A stretch of 64,000 nucleotides of DNA from Acetobacteraceae bacterium (GTDB lineage Bacteria > Pseudomonadota > Alphaproteobacteria > Acetobacterales > Acetobacteraceae): assembly GCA_031291725.1 (NCBI GenBank), contig JARLIM010000037.1, forward strand, positions 1 through 64,000. Direction: 5' to 3'. A program made the translations under genes and the position numbers. Of the stretch, positions 1 through 7,190 are shown piece after piece. The notes beneath the pieces are model-generated. The model was not told the DNA's origin. It ran no database searches and saw only the letters and a list, made by a program, of their open reading frames with translations. Position 1 is the first letter of the stretch. Each line of letters starts with the position of its first letter.

Positions 1-351
1 GACGTGTTTCCAGCGGCCGAGATCGAACTTGGCGATGGATTTTCCATCGCTGGGATCAGGAGAAACGGACCAAATGCTGAAAATTTTGAGCGCCTATCGG
101 CCGGCACACAGGAGCAGATTGCTGTGCTGGTTCGGCTCGCCATGGGCGCGATGATCTGCGATCGCGCTCAGCCCGTTCCGATTATTCTCGACGATGCGTT
201 AGTCTTTTCAGATGACGACCGTATTGAGCAGATGTTCGACGCGCTCAACCGAGCGGGACAGAAGCAGCAAGTCATCGTGCTGACCTGCAGGACGCGAGCC
301 TTTGCGCTGCTGGGCGGGCGACAGCTATCGATCGCGGCGAGTCCGGGATGA
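1..351 (+). CDS. SMC/YhaN-like AAA ATPase, C-terminal end (5' truncated by window)
   Basis: The reading frame is open from base 1, so this is the last 116 residues of a longer protein. It shows the end of an ABC/SMC-type ATPase head: an ABC signature-like LSAGTQEQIA followed by the Walker B/D-loop PIILDDALVFSD and a final strand VIVLTCR. This arrangement is typical of the RecF/SbcC/YhaN group of DNA-associated ATPases, where the head domain closes on ATP and long coiled coils lie upstream. Which member it is cannot be told from the tail alone. A partner nuclease (SbcD type) would be expected just upstream, outside the window. Confidence 0.75.
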   Translation, partial: DVFPAAEIELGDGFSIAGIRRNGPNAENFERLSAGTQEQIAVLVRLAMGAMICDRAQPVPIILDDALVFSDDDRIEQMFDALNRAGQKQQVIVLTCRTRAFALLGGRQLSIAASPG

Positions 352-566
352 TGGCAGAGTGGTGTGGAGTGTCGAAGATAAAGTTGAACCACCCTTCTGA
401 GCGAGTGGGGCGTTTGGATAGTGTCGGGTAGCCTGGGGTGCGTTCGGGCGGGAATAATTTATGACGGTAAATCTGACGGTATTATGATTTTAGGACATAT
501 AATTCTATCATAAAATCAATATGTTGTCTCTCCCGTTTACAATCGAGTGGGAGTGAGAGGTAAGCG
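352..566. other. AT-rich intergenic stretch with inverted repeat
   Basis: There is no gene here. The second half is much richer in AT than its surroundings and contains a perfect 8-base inverted repeat, TGATTTTA (485-492) with TAAAATCA (511-518), 18 bases apart. This could be an operator or promoter area for the small gene at 567. The last bases (539-556) read as codons for T-I-E-W-E-stop, the same peptide end that precedes the second copy of the small gene at 1600-1617. Confidence 0.4.
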
Positions 567-803
567 ATGAGCCGTCCTGGCGGAGAACGTTCCATCGAGC
601 GCCGGGTTCGACGGGTGGCGACCCGCCTCGGCCTGCATCTGATGATCGCGGACAAGCCCGACGCGCAAGTGCGCGCCCATGGCGGCTATATGCTGCGTGA
701 GCCGATCACCATGCGTATCATCTTCGGCAACAAGGATTACCCCTATTGCGCCGATATTGAGGAGATCGAGGCGTTTCTGGAGGCACGTCAGGAGACCGCG
801 TGA
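567..803 (+). CDS. small unknown protein, copy 1 of a duplicated gene
   Basis: A 78-residue basic protein that I do not recognise. It begins MSRPGGERSIERRVRRV and carries a cluster of arginines in the first 20 residues, then a mixed alpha/beta segment ending in an acidic helix (CADIEEIEAFLEA). There is a good ribosome binding site (GAGAGGTAAG) before the ATG. A second copy lies at 1628-1876, about 85% identical by eye, with the difference mainly at the C-terminus. The two copies share the same leader (GAGTGGGAGTGAGAGG), so the whole unit of about 250 bases was duplicated. No signal peptide or membrane segment is visible. Confidence 0.6.
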   Translation: MSRPGGERSIERRVRRVATRLGLHLMIADKPDAQVRAHGGYMLREPITMRIIFGNKDYPYCADIEEIEAFLEARQETA

Positions 804-908
804 TCGCCGTTAACGGTCTTATGACGCGTTGAACGTCGATTATTGCAACGTGCGACTTCATTTTTATTGCGTCAGGCTCGATTGAATAGAAATCAGCGGA
901 TACGGCAT

Positions 909-938
909 ATGGGAGGCAGATTTATTTCTGCCTCCCAT
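909..938. terminator. 12-bp hairpin after the 945-1460 gene
   Basis: Arms ATGGGAGGCAGA (909-920) and TCTGCCTCCCAT (927-938) are perfectly complementary around a 6-base loop. It sits just past the stop codon of the minus-strand gene and is probably a transcription stop or mRNA-stabilising hairpin. There is no clear U-run. Confidence 0.5.
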
Positions 939-944
939 TGAGCA

Positions 945-1460
945 TTATTTGATTAACTTATATCGACCTCGGTCAGTATGTTCAAAATATGCACCGTTTA
1001 CCAAGCGATAGTTTTCGGACGTTGGGCAATGAGACTCTATTGATTGCCTCACCGTTGCCTCTAGCGACTTAGGGACTGATCTACCGCCATTTTTACGAAT
1101 GCGTTCTACAACCCGGTAAATTTGGGCGAGGTCGGCTTCACCTCCAATCTCCATTAATGCCCCCCGGATGTCATCGACCCAACGCAGCTTGCCCAACGCA
1201 CCCAAGTTCGACCATTTTGCCATCTCGATTTCCTCTCTCGCTTGATCCGCTTTGCAATTTTTGTATTCGTTTTCCTCTTTTTTGACATCGTTTATCTCCG
1301 TCTGTGTCGCTGTGGTAGTTTTTGTCTGGACGTCCTCCGCATTCGGCATTTGACTCAGAACGCGCCTAAGGATCGCATCTTCGTCTGCATCTTGTTCTTT
1401 CCAAAAGCTCCATATTTTGTGTATTACATCCGGACTCAATGGGATTGGTCGTTTGTTCAT
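945..1460 (-). CDS. helix-turn-helix-like unknown protein between the duplicated genes
   Basis: A 171-residue protein. The middle (about residues 45-80) is charged and low in complexity. The last 90 residues look like a winged-helix module: LRWVDDIRGALMEIGGEADL, then a basic helix (RKNGGRSVPKSLEATVRQSI) and a short beta end (GRYKLIK). This resembles the HARE-HTH/winged-helix ends found on some restriction and defence proteins, but I cannot name a family. The gene is visibly richer in AT than its neighbours and lies opposite to them between two copies of the same small gene, so acquisition by transfer is likely. It has no obvious partner gene. Confidence 0.5.
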   Translation of the reverse strand: MNKRPIPLSPDVIHKIWSFWKEQDADEDAILRRVLSQMPNAEDVQTKTTTATQTEINDVKKEENEYKNCKADQAREEIEMAKWSNLGALGKLRWVDDIRGALMEIGGEADLAQIYRVVERIRKNGGRSVPKSLEATVRQSIESHCPTSENYRLVNGAYFEHTDRGRYKLIK

Positions 1461-1599
1461 TGGTAAGGCTCCTAGTGCGGCGACTTACCGTAATGTGCCC
1501 CACATTGAGCTTGGGGTCAAGAGGAAAACATATACAAATCAGATTTTTTACGCTGGCCCTGGGCCCCGACTACGACATCTCACCTCCAAGCCGCCGGGC

Positions 1600-1617
1600 A
1601 CGATTGAGTGGGAGTGA
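1600..1617 (+). pseudogene. 3' remnant reading ...PPGTIEWE-stop
   Basis: Directly before the second small-gene copy the plus strand reads TSKPPGTIEWE and then a stop. The first copy is preceded by TIEWE-stop in the same relative frame (539-556). This looks like the preserved end of an upstream gene carried along in the duplication, with its body lost at both sites. The identity of that gene is unknown. Confidence 0.3.
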
Positions 1618-1627
1618 GAGGTAAGCG

Positions 1628-1876
1628 ATGAGCCGTCCTGGCGGAGAACGTTCCATCGAGCGCCGCGTCCGGCGGGTGGCGACCCGCCTCGGCCTGCACC
1701 TGATGATCGCCGACAAGCCCGACCAGCTTGTCCGCGCCCATGGCGGCTACATGCTGCGCGAGGCGGAGACGATGCGGATCGTCTTCGGCAACAAAGACTA
1801 CCCGTACTGCGCCGATATCGATGAGATCGAGGCGTTTCTTGAAGGTCTTCAGCGGACATCAAGATCGCCACGGTGA
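1628..1876 (+). CDS. small unknown protein, copy 2 of a duplicated gene
   Basis: An 82-residue paralogue of the 567-803 product: the first 32 residues are identical, the core GGYMLRE...FGNKDYPYCADI is shared, and the last nine residues diverge. The same ribosome binding site and 5' leader precede it. Codon use differs between copies mostly at third positions (for example GGGTTCGACGG against GCGTCCGGCGG), so the duplication is not recent or one copy came from a related replicon. Function unknown. Confidence 0.6.
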   Translation: MSRPGGERSIERRVRRVATRLGLHLMIADKPDQLVRAHGGYMLREAETMRIVFGNKDYPYCADIDEIEAFLEGLQRTSRSPR

Positions 1877-2076
1877 AAAAGACACTGTCCTGGATGGATG
1901 CCTCGGTGGGGCGGCAACCATAGGCCAGCGCGGTTTGCCGCCGCCGCCATTTTTGCTGGCGTGATCTTTTCAACGCTGTATCGACGCGATAGTCTCCCCG
2001 CAACTTGGTCGGCGACAACTGAACCAAGGCCAACGAATAAAGCAGGCGGAAGAACGCCTTCTGGGGGAATCACCGA

Positions 2077-4293
2077 ATGTCCTATAACAGACACAGATCC
2101 CGTGTATCTGCTGCCGTGTTGGCCAGCATGATCGCAGCGGCGCCCGTGGCGGCGCAGGCGCAATCGACACAGGCACCAATGCCCGCCAAACCCGCTGCCA
2201 GTGCTCCGAAAATCAACGTCGGCGCCAAGGATATCGGTGGTGTCGTCTCCAGTAAGATGGGGCCGGAAGCCGGCGTGTGGGTGATCGCCGAGACCACTGA
2301 CCTGCCGACAAAATACGCCAAAACGGTCGTCACCGACGATCAGGGCCGCTATTTGATCCCCGATCTGCCGAAGGCGAAATACAAGGTCTGGGTGCGAGGC
2401 TACGGCTTGGTCGATTCCGCGCGTGTCGATGGCGAGCCGGGCAAGTCTCTGAACCTTGCGGCCACCATCGCGCCCACGCCGGCTGCGGCGGCGAAGTATT
2501 ATCCCGGCATGTACTGGTATGCGATGCTGCATATTCCAGCCGTCGATCAGTTTCCCGGCACCGGCGACAAGGGCAACGGCATTCCGGAGTTCATGAAGAA
2601 CCAGGGCAACTGGATCGACTTGGTCAAGAACACCTGCCAATCCTGCCATGCTCTCGGCAGCGAAAATGTCCGCTCGCCGCATGTCAAGGAATTGGGCGAG
2701 TTCGCCAATTCTACCGACATGTGGGCACGTCGCATCCAATCCGGTCAGGCGATGGCCCGCATGGCGTCTGGCATCGCGCGCATCGGGCCGGATAAAGGCT
2801 TGTCGCTGTTCGCCGATTGGACAGACCGTATCGCCAAGGGTGAATTGCCGGCCACCAAGCCGGAGCGTCCGACGGGTGCGGAACGCAACATGGTGGTCAC
2901 GGAATGGGCTTGGGCCTCGCCCACCCATTACATGCATGACGCGATTTCCACCGATAAGCGCAATCCGCGTGTGAACGCCAACGGCTATATCTACGGCTCG
3001 CCGGAAGAATCGACCGACCTCGTGCCGGTGCTTGATCCGGTGAACAACAAAACCTGGAACATCCCGCACCCCTATCTGCCGGGCACGCCGACGGTTGCCG
3101 ACGACCCGCATGGGCCTTCGGTGTTTTGGGGCGAGGATCCGATCTGGGATGGTCATACCTCCAACCACAATCTGATCATCGACGCAGATAGCCGCGTCTG
3201 GTTCGCTGCCCGCAGCCGTGGGCCGGAGGATCCGGCGTGGTGCAAGGCGGGCGGCGATCATCCTTCGGCCAAGGTGGCACCGCAGGACACCTCTGTGCGG
3301 CAATTGTCGGTCTACGATCCCAAGACGAAAAAATTCGATCTGATCGACACTTGCTTCACCACCCAGCACCTCTATTTCGGCCACGACGTCAACAACACGC
3401 TGTGGACCAGCGCGGGCTTTGCCAGCGCGACCGTGGTGGGTTGGCTGAACACCAAGAAATATCTCGAAACCCACGACGCCAAGGCGTCTCAGGGCTGGGC
3501 ACCGCTGATTGTGGACGTTCCCGGCTGGGGCAAGCGCGGCGCGTATAACGAGATCAAGGAGCCGCTCGATCTGACCAAGCAGAAGCGCGTTGTGGCGGGT
3601 TTCTACGGTGTGCAGTCAAGCCCGGTGGATGACACGATCTGGGGCCAGTCAATGGATTCGGGCTTCTCGAATATCAACGACCAACCCGGCTACATCGTCC
3701 ACTTCATCCCTGGCTCTGATCCGACCAACACAGCTCTGGCTGAACTGTTCCAGCCGCCGCCCGGCGCCTTTGGTCCGCGCGGCGTGGACATCGACACCAA
3801 CGGAGTCGTGTGGACGGCGATGTCCAGTGGTCAGTTGGCCAGCTTTGACCGCTCGAAGTGCAAAGCACCGCTCACCGGCGCCAATGCCGTCACCGGCCAG
3901 CAATGCTATGAAGGCTGGACACTCTACCGCTTCCCCGGCCCGCAGTTTGAGGGCGTCGATGCGAAGGGCAGTGCCAACCACGCCTATTATGTGTGGGTGG
4001 ACCGCGACAACACCTTCGGCCTGGGCAAGAACGTGCCACTGGCCACCACCAATGGCGGCGAGGCGATCACCGCATTGGTGAACGGCAAGATGGTGCAGTT
4101 CCATGTGCCCTATCCCGCCGGCTTCTTCACCAAGAACGTCGATGGTCGCATCGACGATCCAAAAGCGGGCTGGAAAGGCAAGGGGCTGTGGACAACCTCC
4201 GGCACGCGCGCGGTGTTCCACAATGAAACCGGCAAAACCGAGCAGCCGCGGGTGTTCCACATCCAACTGCGCCCTAATCCGCTGGCAGACTGA
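2077..4293 (+). CDS. secreted c-haem protein with carboxypeptidase-regulatory-like and lyase-like beta-propeller domains
   Basis: 738 residues. A Sec signal peptide covers about residues 1-29 (VAAQAQS cleavage region). Residues 50-135 form a carboxypeptidase regulatory-like beta sandwich (GVVSSKMGPEAGVWVIAETT, then TDDQGRYLIPDLPKAKYKVW). A single c-type haem motif CQSCH lies at residues 187-191. The remainder, from about residue 270, has repeated W/G/D-rich blades (DADSRVWFAARSRG, DDTIWGQSM, DIDTNGVVWTAMSSGQLASF) typical of streptogramin-lyase-like propellers. It is therefore a periplasmic haem protein, perhaps a redox enzyme or sugar/polyphenol-binding protein. A GGGGGAAT ribosome site precedes the ATG and a strong hairpin follows the stop. 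ligJ lies downstream, so a link to aromatic compound use is possible but not shown. Confidence 0.7.
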   Translation: MSYNRHRSRVSAAVLASMIAAAPVAAQAQSTQAPMPAKPAASAPKINVGAKDIGGVVSSKMGPEAGVWVIAETTDLPTKYAKTVVTDDQGRYLIPDLPKAKYKVWVRGYGLVDSARVDGEPGKSLNLAATIAPTPAAAAKYYPGMYWYAMLHIPAVDQFPGTGDKGNGIPEFMKNQGNWIDLVKNTCQSCHALGSENVRSPHVKELGEFANSTDMWARRIQSGQAMARMASGIARIGPDKGLSLFADWTDRIAKGELPATKPERPTGAERNMVVTEWAWASPTHYMHDAISTDKRNPRVNANGYIYGSPEESTDLVPVLDPVNNKTWNIPHPYLPGTPTVADDPHGPSVFWGEDPIWDGHTSNHNLIIDADSRVWFAARSRGPEDPAWCKAGGDHPSAKVAPQDTSVRQLSVYDPKTKKFDLIDTCFTTQHLYFGHDVNNTLWTSAGFASATVVGWLNTKKYLETHDAKASQGWAPLIVDVPGWGKRGAYNEIKEPLDLTKQKRVVAGFYGVQSSPVDDTIWGQSMDSGFSNINDQPGYIVHFIPGSDPTNTALAELFQPPPGAFGPRGVDIDTNGVVWTAMSSGQLASFDRSKCKAPLTGANAVTGQQCYEGWTLYRFPGPQFEGVDAKGSANHAYYVWVDRDNTFGLGKNVPLATTNGGEAITALVNGKMVQFHVPYPAGFFTKNVDGRIDDPKAGWKGKGLWTTSGTRAVFHNETGKTEQPRVFHIQLRPNPLAD

Positions 4294-4330
4294 ACAGGAC
4301 ACGATCCTGATGGATCTGTGTGCGTGAAAC

Positions 4331-4360
4331 GGGGGGCAGTCCTGTGAGGGACTGTCCCCC
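4331..4360. terminator. hairpin terminator
   Basis: A 12-bp stem (GGGGGGCAGTCC with GGACTGTCCCCC, one G-U pair) around the loop TGTGAG, 37 bases after the stop codon of the haem protein gene. No long U-run follows. Confidence 0.6.
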
Positions 4361-4445
4361 CTGTCATATTAATTTGACCCTTATCAATGTGAACGACCGC
4401 CCCTTTGCGTAAGGAATCGGCATAGCTCAAGCTATGGAGGGGGAT

Positions 4446-4901
4446 ATGACCGCATCATCGACTCTTGCAGGACGAGATCCTGCTTCCGTCTTCACGGCCA
4501 TCGGTCAGTGGTGGAAAGACAAGATCGCCGCGCAGCGCGAGAGCGAGATGTTCGTGGCGTTGGGGCACGATCAGTTCGATCGCATGGCGCATGATCTCGG
4601 CATGACAGCCGACGATCTGCAAGAAATCGCCATGAGCGGGCCGCACGCATCAGATGAAGCGCCGCAGATGATGGAAGCCCTCGGGCTGGACCCTGAAGCG
4701 ATTCAGCAGGATCAGCGCGCGGTATATCTCGATGTGCTGCGCAATTGCTCGCATTGCGACGCCAAACGGCGCTGTGATCATGATCTGACATCGGGACAAG
4801 CTGCGGCACATTTCGAGGAATATTGCCTCAATGCCTACACGCTGAACGCATTGCGCGCGATTGCCGCCATGCCGCCACGGCCGGCCGTCAAGGCTTCCTG
4901 A
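4446..4901 (+). CDS. DUF6455 family protein
   Basis: 151 residues. The start at 4446 is preferred over the in-frame ATG at 4434 because GGAGG (4436-4440) then sits five bases upstream. The N-terminal half is helical and acidic (LGHDQFDRMAHDLGMTADDL). The C-terminal half has a cysteine/histidine set, LRNCSHCDAKRRCDHDL, followed by a later EEYCLNA, which is the signature pattern of the small alphaproteobacterial DUF6455 proteins. The four cysteines suggest a metal- or cluster-binding site. No role is established. A very stable hairpin follows the gene. Confidence 0.7.
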   Translation: MTASSTLAGRDPASVFTAIGQWWKDKIAAQRESEMFVALGHDQFDRMAHDLGMTADDLQEIAMSGPHASDEAPQMMEALGLDPEAIQQDQRAVYLDVLRNCSHCDAKRRCDHDLTSGQAAAHFEEYCLNAYTLNALRAIAAMPPRPAVKAS

Positions 4902-5208
4902 TCGCGTCGACGCCGGCGTGCAGATGGCGGGACACGCATCACCGCCATCTGCACGCTGGCGTCCTCAGGGCTTTGGGCGCTATTGCTTCTGCGCGCGTCT
5001 TATTGATTTCATGCAGCATCCACGGCGCAAATATTTCATAAGCTACTGACTAATATACGATATTCAACGCAGTTCGCGCTATGGCTCCGATTGCGGGCGG
5101 GCGGGAGATCGCTTATCAGCGCTGAAATGCCGTGATCGGGATGGCAATCCCCTGCGGCATCTCGCACACTCACCATATGTGTCGCGTTCCACCGGGAGGA
5201 GCATAGCA
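4902..5208. other. intergenic region upstream of ligJ with long hairpin
   Basis: This 307-base gap has no convincing gene. It starts with an exceptional hairpin (4909-4963) that closes the DUF6455 transcript. The stretch from about 5030 to 5075 is AT-rich (ATAAGCTACTGACTAATATA) and is the most likely place for the ligJ promoter. No operator could be identified with confidence. Confidence 0.4.
4909..4963. terminator. 22-bp hairpin
   Basis: The arms at 4909-4930 and 4942-4963 pair over 22 positions with one mismatch around an 11-base loop. There is no U-run, so it may act as an RNA-end stabiliser or a Rho-assisted terminator for the DUF6455 gene. Confidence 0.6.
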
Positions 5209-6237
5209 ATGATCATCGACTGCCACGGCCACTACACCACCGCTCCGAAACAACACGAAGCGTGGCGCAAGGAACATATTGCGGCCAAGGGCGATCTGTC
5301 GAAGTGCTCGCCCTATCCGGTGATCACCGACGACGAAATTCGTCAGTCCGTCCTCAATGGCCAAATCCGTGTCCAACGCGAGCGTGGCACTGATCTGACG
5401 ATCTTTTCGCCGCGTGCTTCCGGCATGGCGCATCACGAGACGCCGGGCGAGGGCAACGTGCTGTGGTCAACGATCTGCAACGACATGATCCACCGCATCG
5501 TCACTCTGTTCCCGAAGAACTTCGTCGGCGTCTGCCAGCTGCCGCAATCGCCGGGCGTGCCGGTGGCGAATTGCATCGCCGAGCTGGAGCGCTGCGTGAA
5601 CGAACTCGGCTTTGTCGGCTGCAACCTCAACCCCGACCCTTCGGGCGGCAATTGGACCGGCCTGCCGCTGACGGATCGTGAGTGGTATCCGATCTATGAA
5701 AAGATGGTCGAACTCGACGTGCCCGCGATGGTGCATGTCAGCTCGTCGTGCAATTGCAACTTCCATGCAACCGGTGCGCACTACATCAATGGCGACACCA
5801 CCGCCTTCATGCAGTTCCTCACCTCAGACCTGTTCCGCGATTTCCCGACGCTGAAATTCATCATCCCGCATGGGGGTGGCGCCGCACCGTATCACTGGGG
5901 CCGTTATCGCGGTCTGGCGCAGGATATGGGCAAGGGCCTGCTGACCGAACATCTGCTCAACAACGTCTTCTTCGACACCTGCGTCTACCATCAGCCAGGC
6001 ACCGACCTGTTGGCCAAGGTGATTCCGGTGAAGAACATCCTGTTTGCCTCGGAAGTCATCGGCGCCGTGCGCGGCATCGATCCGGAGACCGGATTCTATT
6101 ACGACGACACCAAGCGCTACATCGATGGCGTGCCGTGGCTGTCGGATGCGGATCGCTATCAGATCTTCGAAGGCAACGCCCGCACCGTCTATGGCCGCCT
6201 GAATGCCCAGCTGAAGAAGCAAGGCATCGACGCCTGA
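5209..6237 (+). CDS. ligJ: 4-oxalomesaconate hydratase LigJ
   Basis: 342 residues, the length of the Sphingobium enzyme. It is an amidohydrolase-superfamily lyase that hydrates oxalomesaconate in the 4,5-cleavage route of protocatechuate and gallate, in the cytosol. The Zn ligands known for LigJ are visible: His6 and His8 in MIIDCHGHY, a His at 176 in MVHVSSSCNC and a Glu at 282 in FASEVIG. The start at 5209 has GGAGGA eight bases upstream; an in-frame GTG ten codons earlier is ignored. No ring-cleavage dioxygenase, LigI or LigK gene is near, so the rest of the pathway must be elsewhere. A hairpin follows the stop. Confidence 0.92.
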   Translation: MIIDCHGHYTTAPKQHEAWRKEHIAAKGDLSKCSPYPVITDDEIRQSVLNGQIRVQRERGTDLTIFSPRASGMAHHETPGEGNVLWSTICNDMIHRIVTLFPKNFVGVCQLPQSPGVPVANCIAELERCVNELGFVGCNLNPDPSGGNWTGLPLTDREWYPIYEKMVELDVPAMVHVSSSCNCNFHATGAHYINGDTTAFMQFLTSDLFRDFPTLKFIIPHGGGAAPYHWGRYRGLAQDMGKGLLTEHLLNNVFFDTCVYHQPGTDLLAKVIPVKNILFASEVIGAVRGIDPETGFYYDDTKRYIDGVPWLSDADRYQIFEGNARTVYGRLNAQLKKQGIDA

Positions 6238-6245
6238 TGGCTTGA

Positions 6246-6280
6246 AACGCAGCGGGGGGGAGATGGCCGCCCGCTGCGTT
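6246..6280. terminator. hairpin after ligJ
   Basis: AACGCAGCGGG (6246-6256) pairs perfectly with CCCGCTGCGTT (6270-6280), nine bases after the ligJ stop codon. No U-run is present. Confidence 0.5.
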
Positions 6281-6347
6281 CACATCCGCATGGAAATGTG
6301 GTGCTCAGGGGTGTGAACATCTGACCTGTTCAGAAAGCCTGAAGGGA

Positions 6348-7184
6348 TTGCTGCTCACCTGCATCGCCATGCTGGCGTTTGCGGCCAACTCGCTGTTGGC
6401 GCGGGCGGCGCTGGCCGGTGGTGGTATCGGAGCGGTTGATTTCACCATGATCAGGCTGACGGCCGGTGCGGCGATGCTGGCGGCACTGATGCTGGGGCAG
6501 GGATCACGTGCGTGGATTGGCCGGGGCAATCTGCTCTCGGGGGGGTGTCTGTTGGGATATGCCCTCGGCTTCTCCTTGGCTTATCTGCGCCTGGGTGCCG
6601 CCCTCGGTGCGATTTTGCTGTTTGCGTCGGTGCAGGTGAGCATGATCGGCTTGGGCATTGCTGCCGGACATCGGCCCAACTTTCTTGAACTCTTCGGGCT
6701 TGCCGTGGCCTCCGTCGCCTTTGGCTGGCTGATGCTGCCCGGTCTGCACGCCCCAGATCCGTTCGGTGCGGCGATGATGATCGTCGCGGGCATCGCCTGG
6801 GGGCTCTACTCCCTGCGTGGACGCGGCAGCGCATCGCCGATGGCCGATACGGCGGGGAATTTTCTGCGCGCCGCCTTGCTCTGTATCCCTGTGACCTTGG
6901 CCGCCGTCTGGATCGGGCCACGCGCTCCGTTGCACATGGCCAATGTGGAACTCGCCGTCCTGTCTGGCGCGCTGACCTCTGGCGTTGGCTATAGCGTTTG
7001 GTATCTCGCTTTGCCGCATCTTCGCCCGTTGCAGGCCGCCAGCGTGCAATTGACGGTGCCGGTGATCGCAGCCCTCGGCGCTGTGGTATGTCTGGGGGAA
7101 ACCCTCTCAATGCGCCTCGTGCTCGCCGGCAGTGCCATCCTCGCCGGTGTGGCGACGACGATCCTGGCCCGGCGAGCCGATTGA
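6348..7184 (+). CDS. EamA/DMT-family membrane transporter
   Basis: About 278 residues and ten predicted transmembrane helices arranged as two EamA repeats (AFAANSLLARAAL near the start; SVQLTVPVIAALGAVVCLGE near the end). These drug/metabolite transporters usually export small metabolites or amino acids across the inner membrane; the substrate is unknown. The start is uncertain. The frame is open further upstream, and the motif that normally follows the initiator (M-K-G-L-L-L) is here CTG-AAG-GGA-TTG, so the true start may be CTG at 6339, TTG at 6348 or ATG at 6369. It is convergent with the SQR gene, six bases apart. Confidence 0.82.
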   Translation: MLLTCIAMLAFAANSLLARAALAGGGIGAVDFTMIRLTAGAAMLAALMLGQGSRAWIGRGNLLSGGCLLGYALGFSLAYLRLGAALGAILLFASVQVSMIGLGIAAGHRPNFLELFGLAVASVAFGWLMLPGLHAPDPFGAAMMIVAGIAWGLYSLRGRGSASPMADTAGNFLRAALLCIPVTLAAVWIGPRAPLHMANVELAVLSGALTSGVGYSVWYLALPHLRPLQAASVQLTVPVIAALGAVVCLGETLSMRLVLAGSAILAGVATTILARRAD

Positions 7185-7190
7185 GGCCGC

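Noticed and set aside
1849..3474. 541-codon open frame on the minus strand
   Set aside because: It lies antisense to the haem/propeller gene, whose signal peptide, haem motif and codon pattern are convincing. The product has no recognisable domain.
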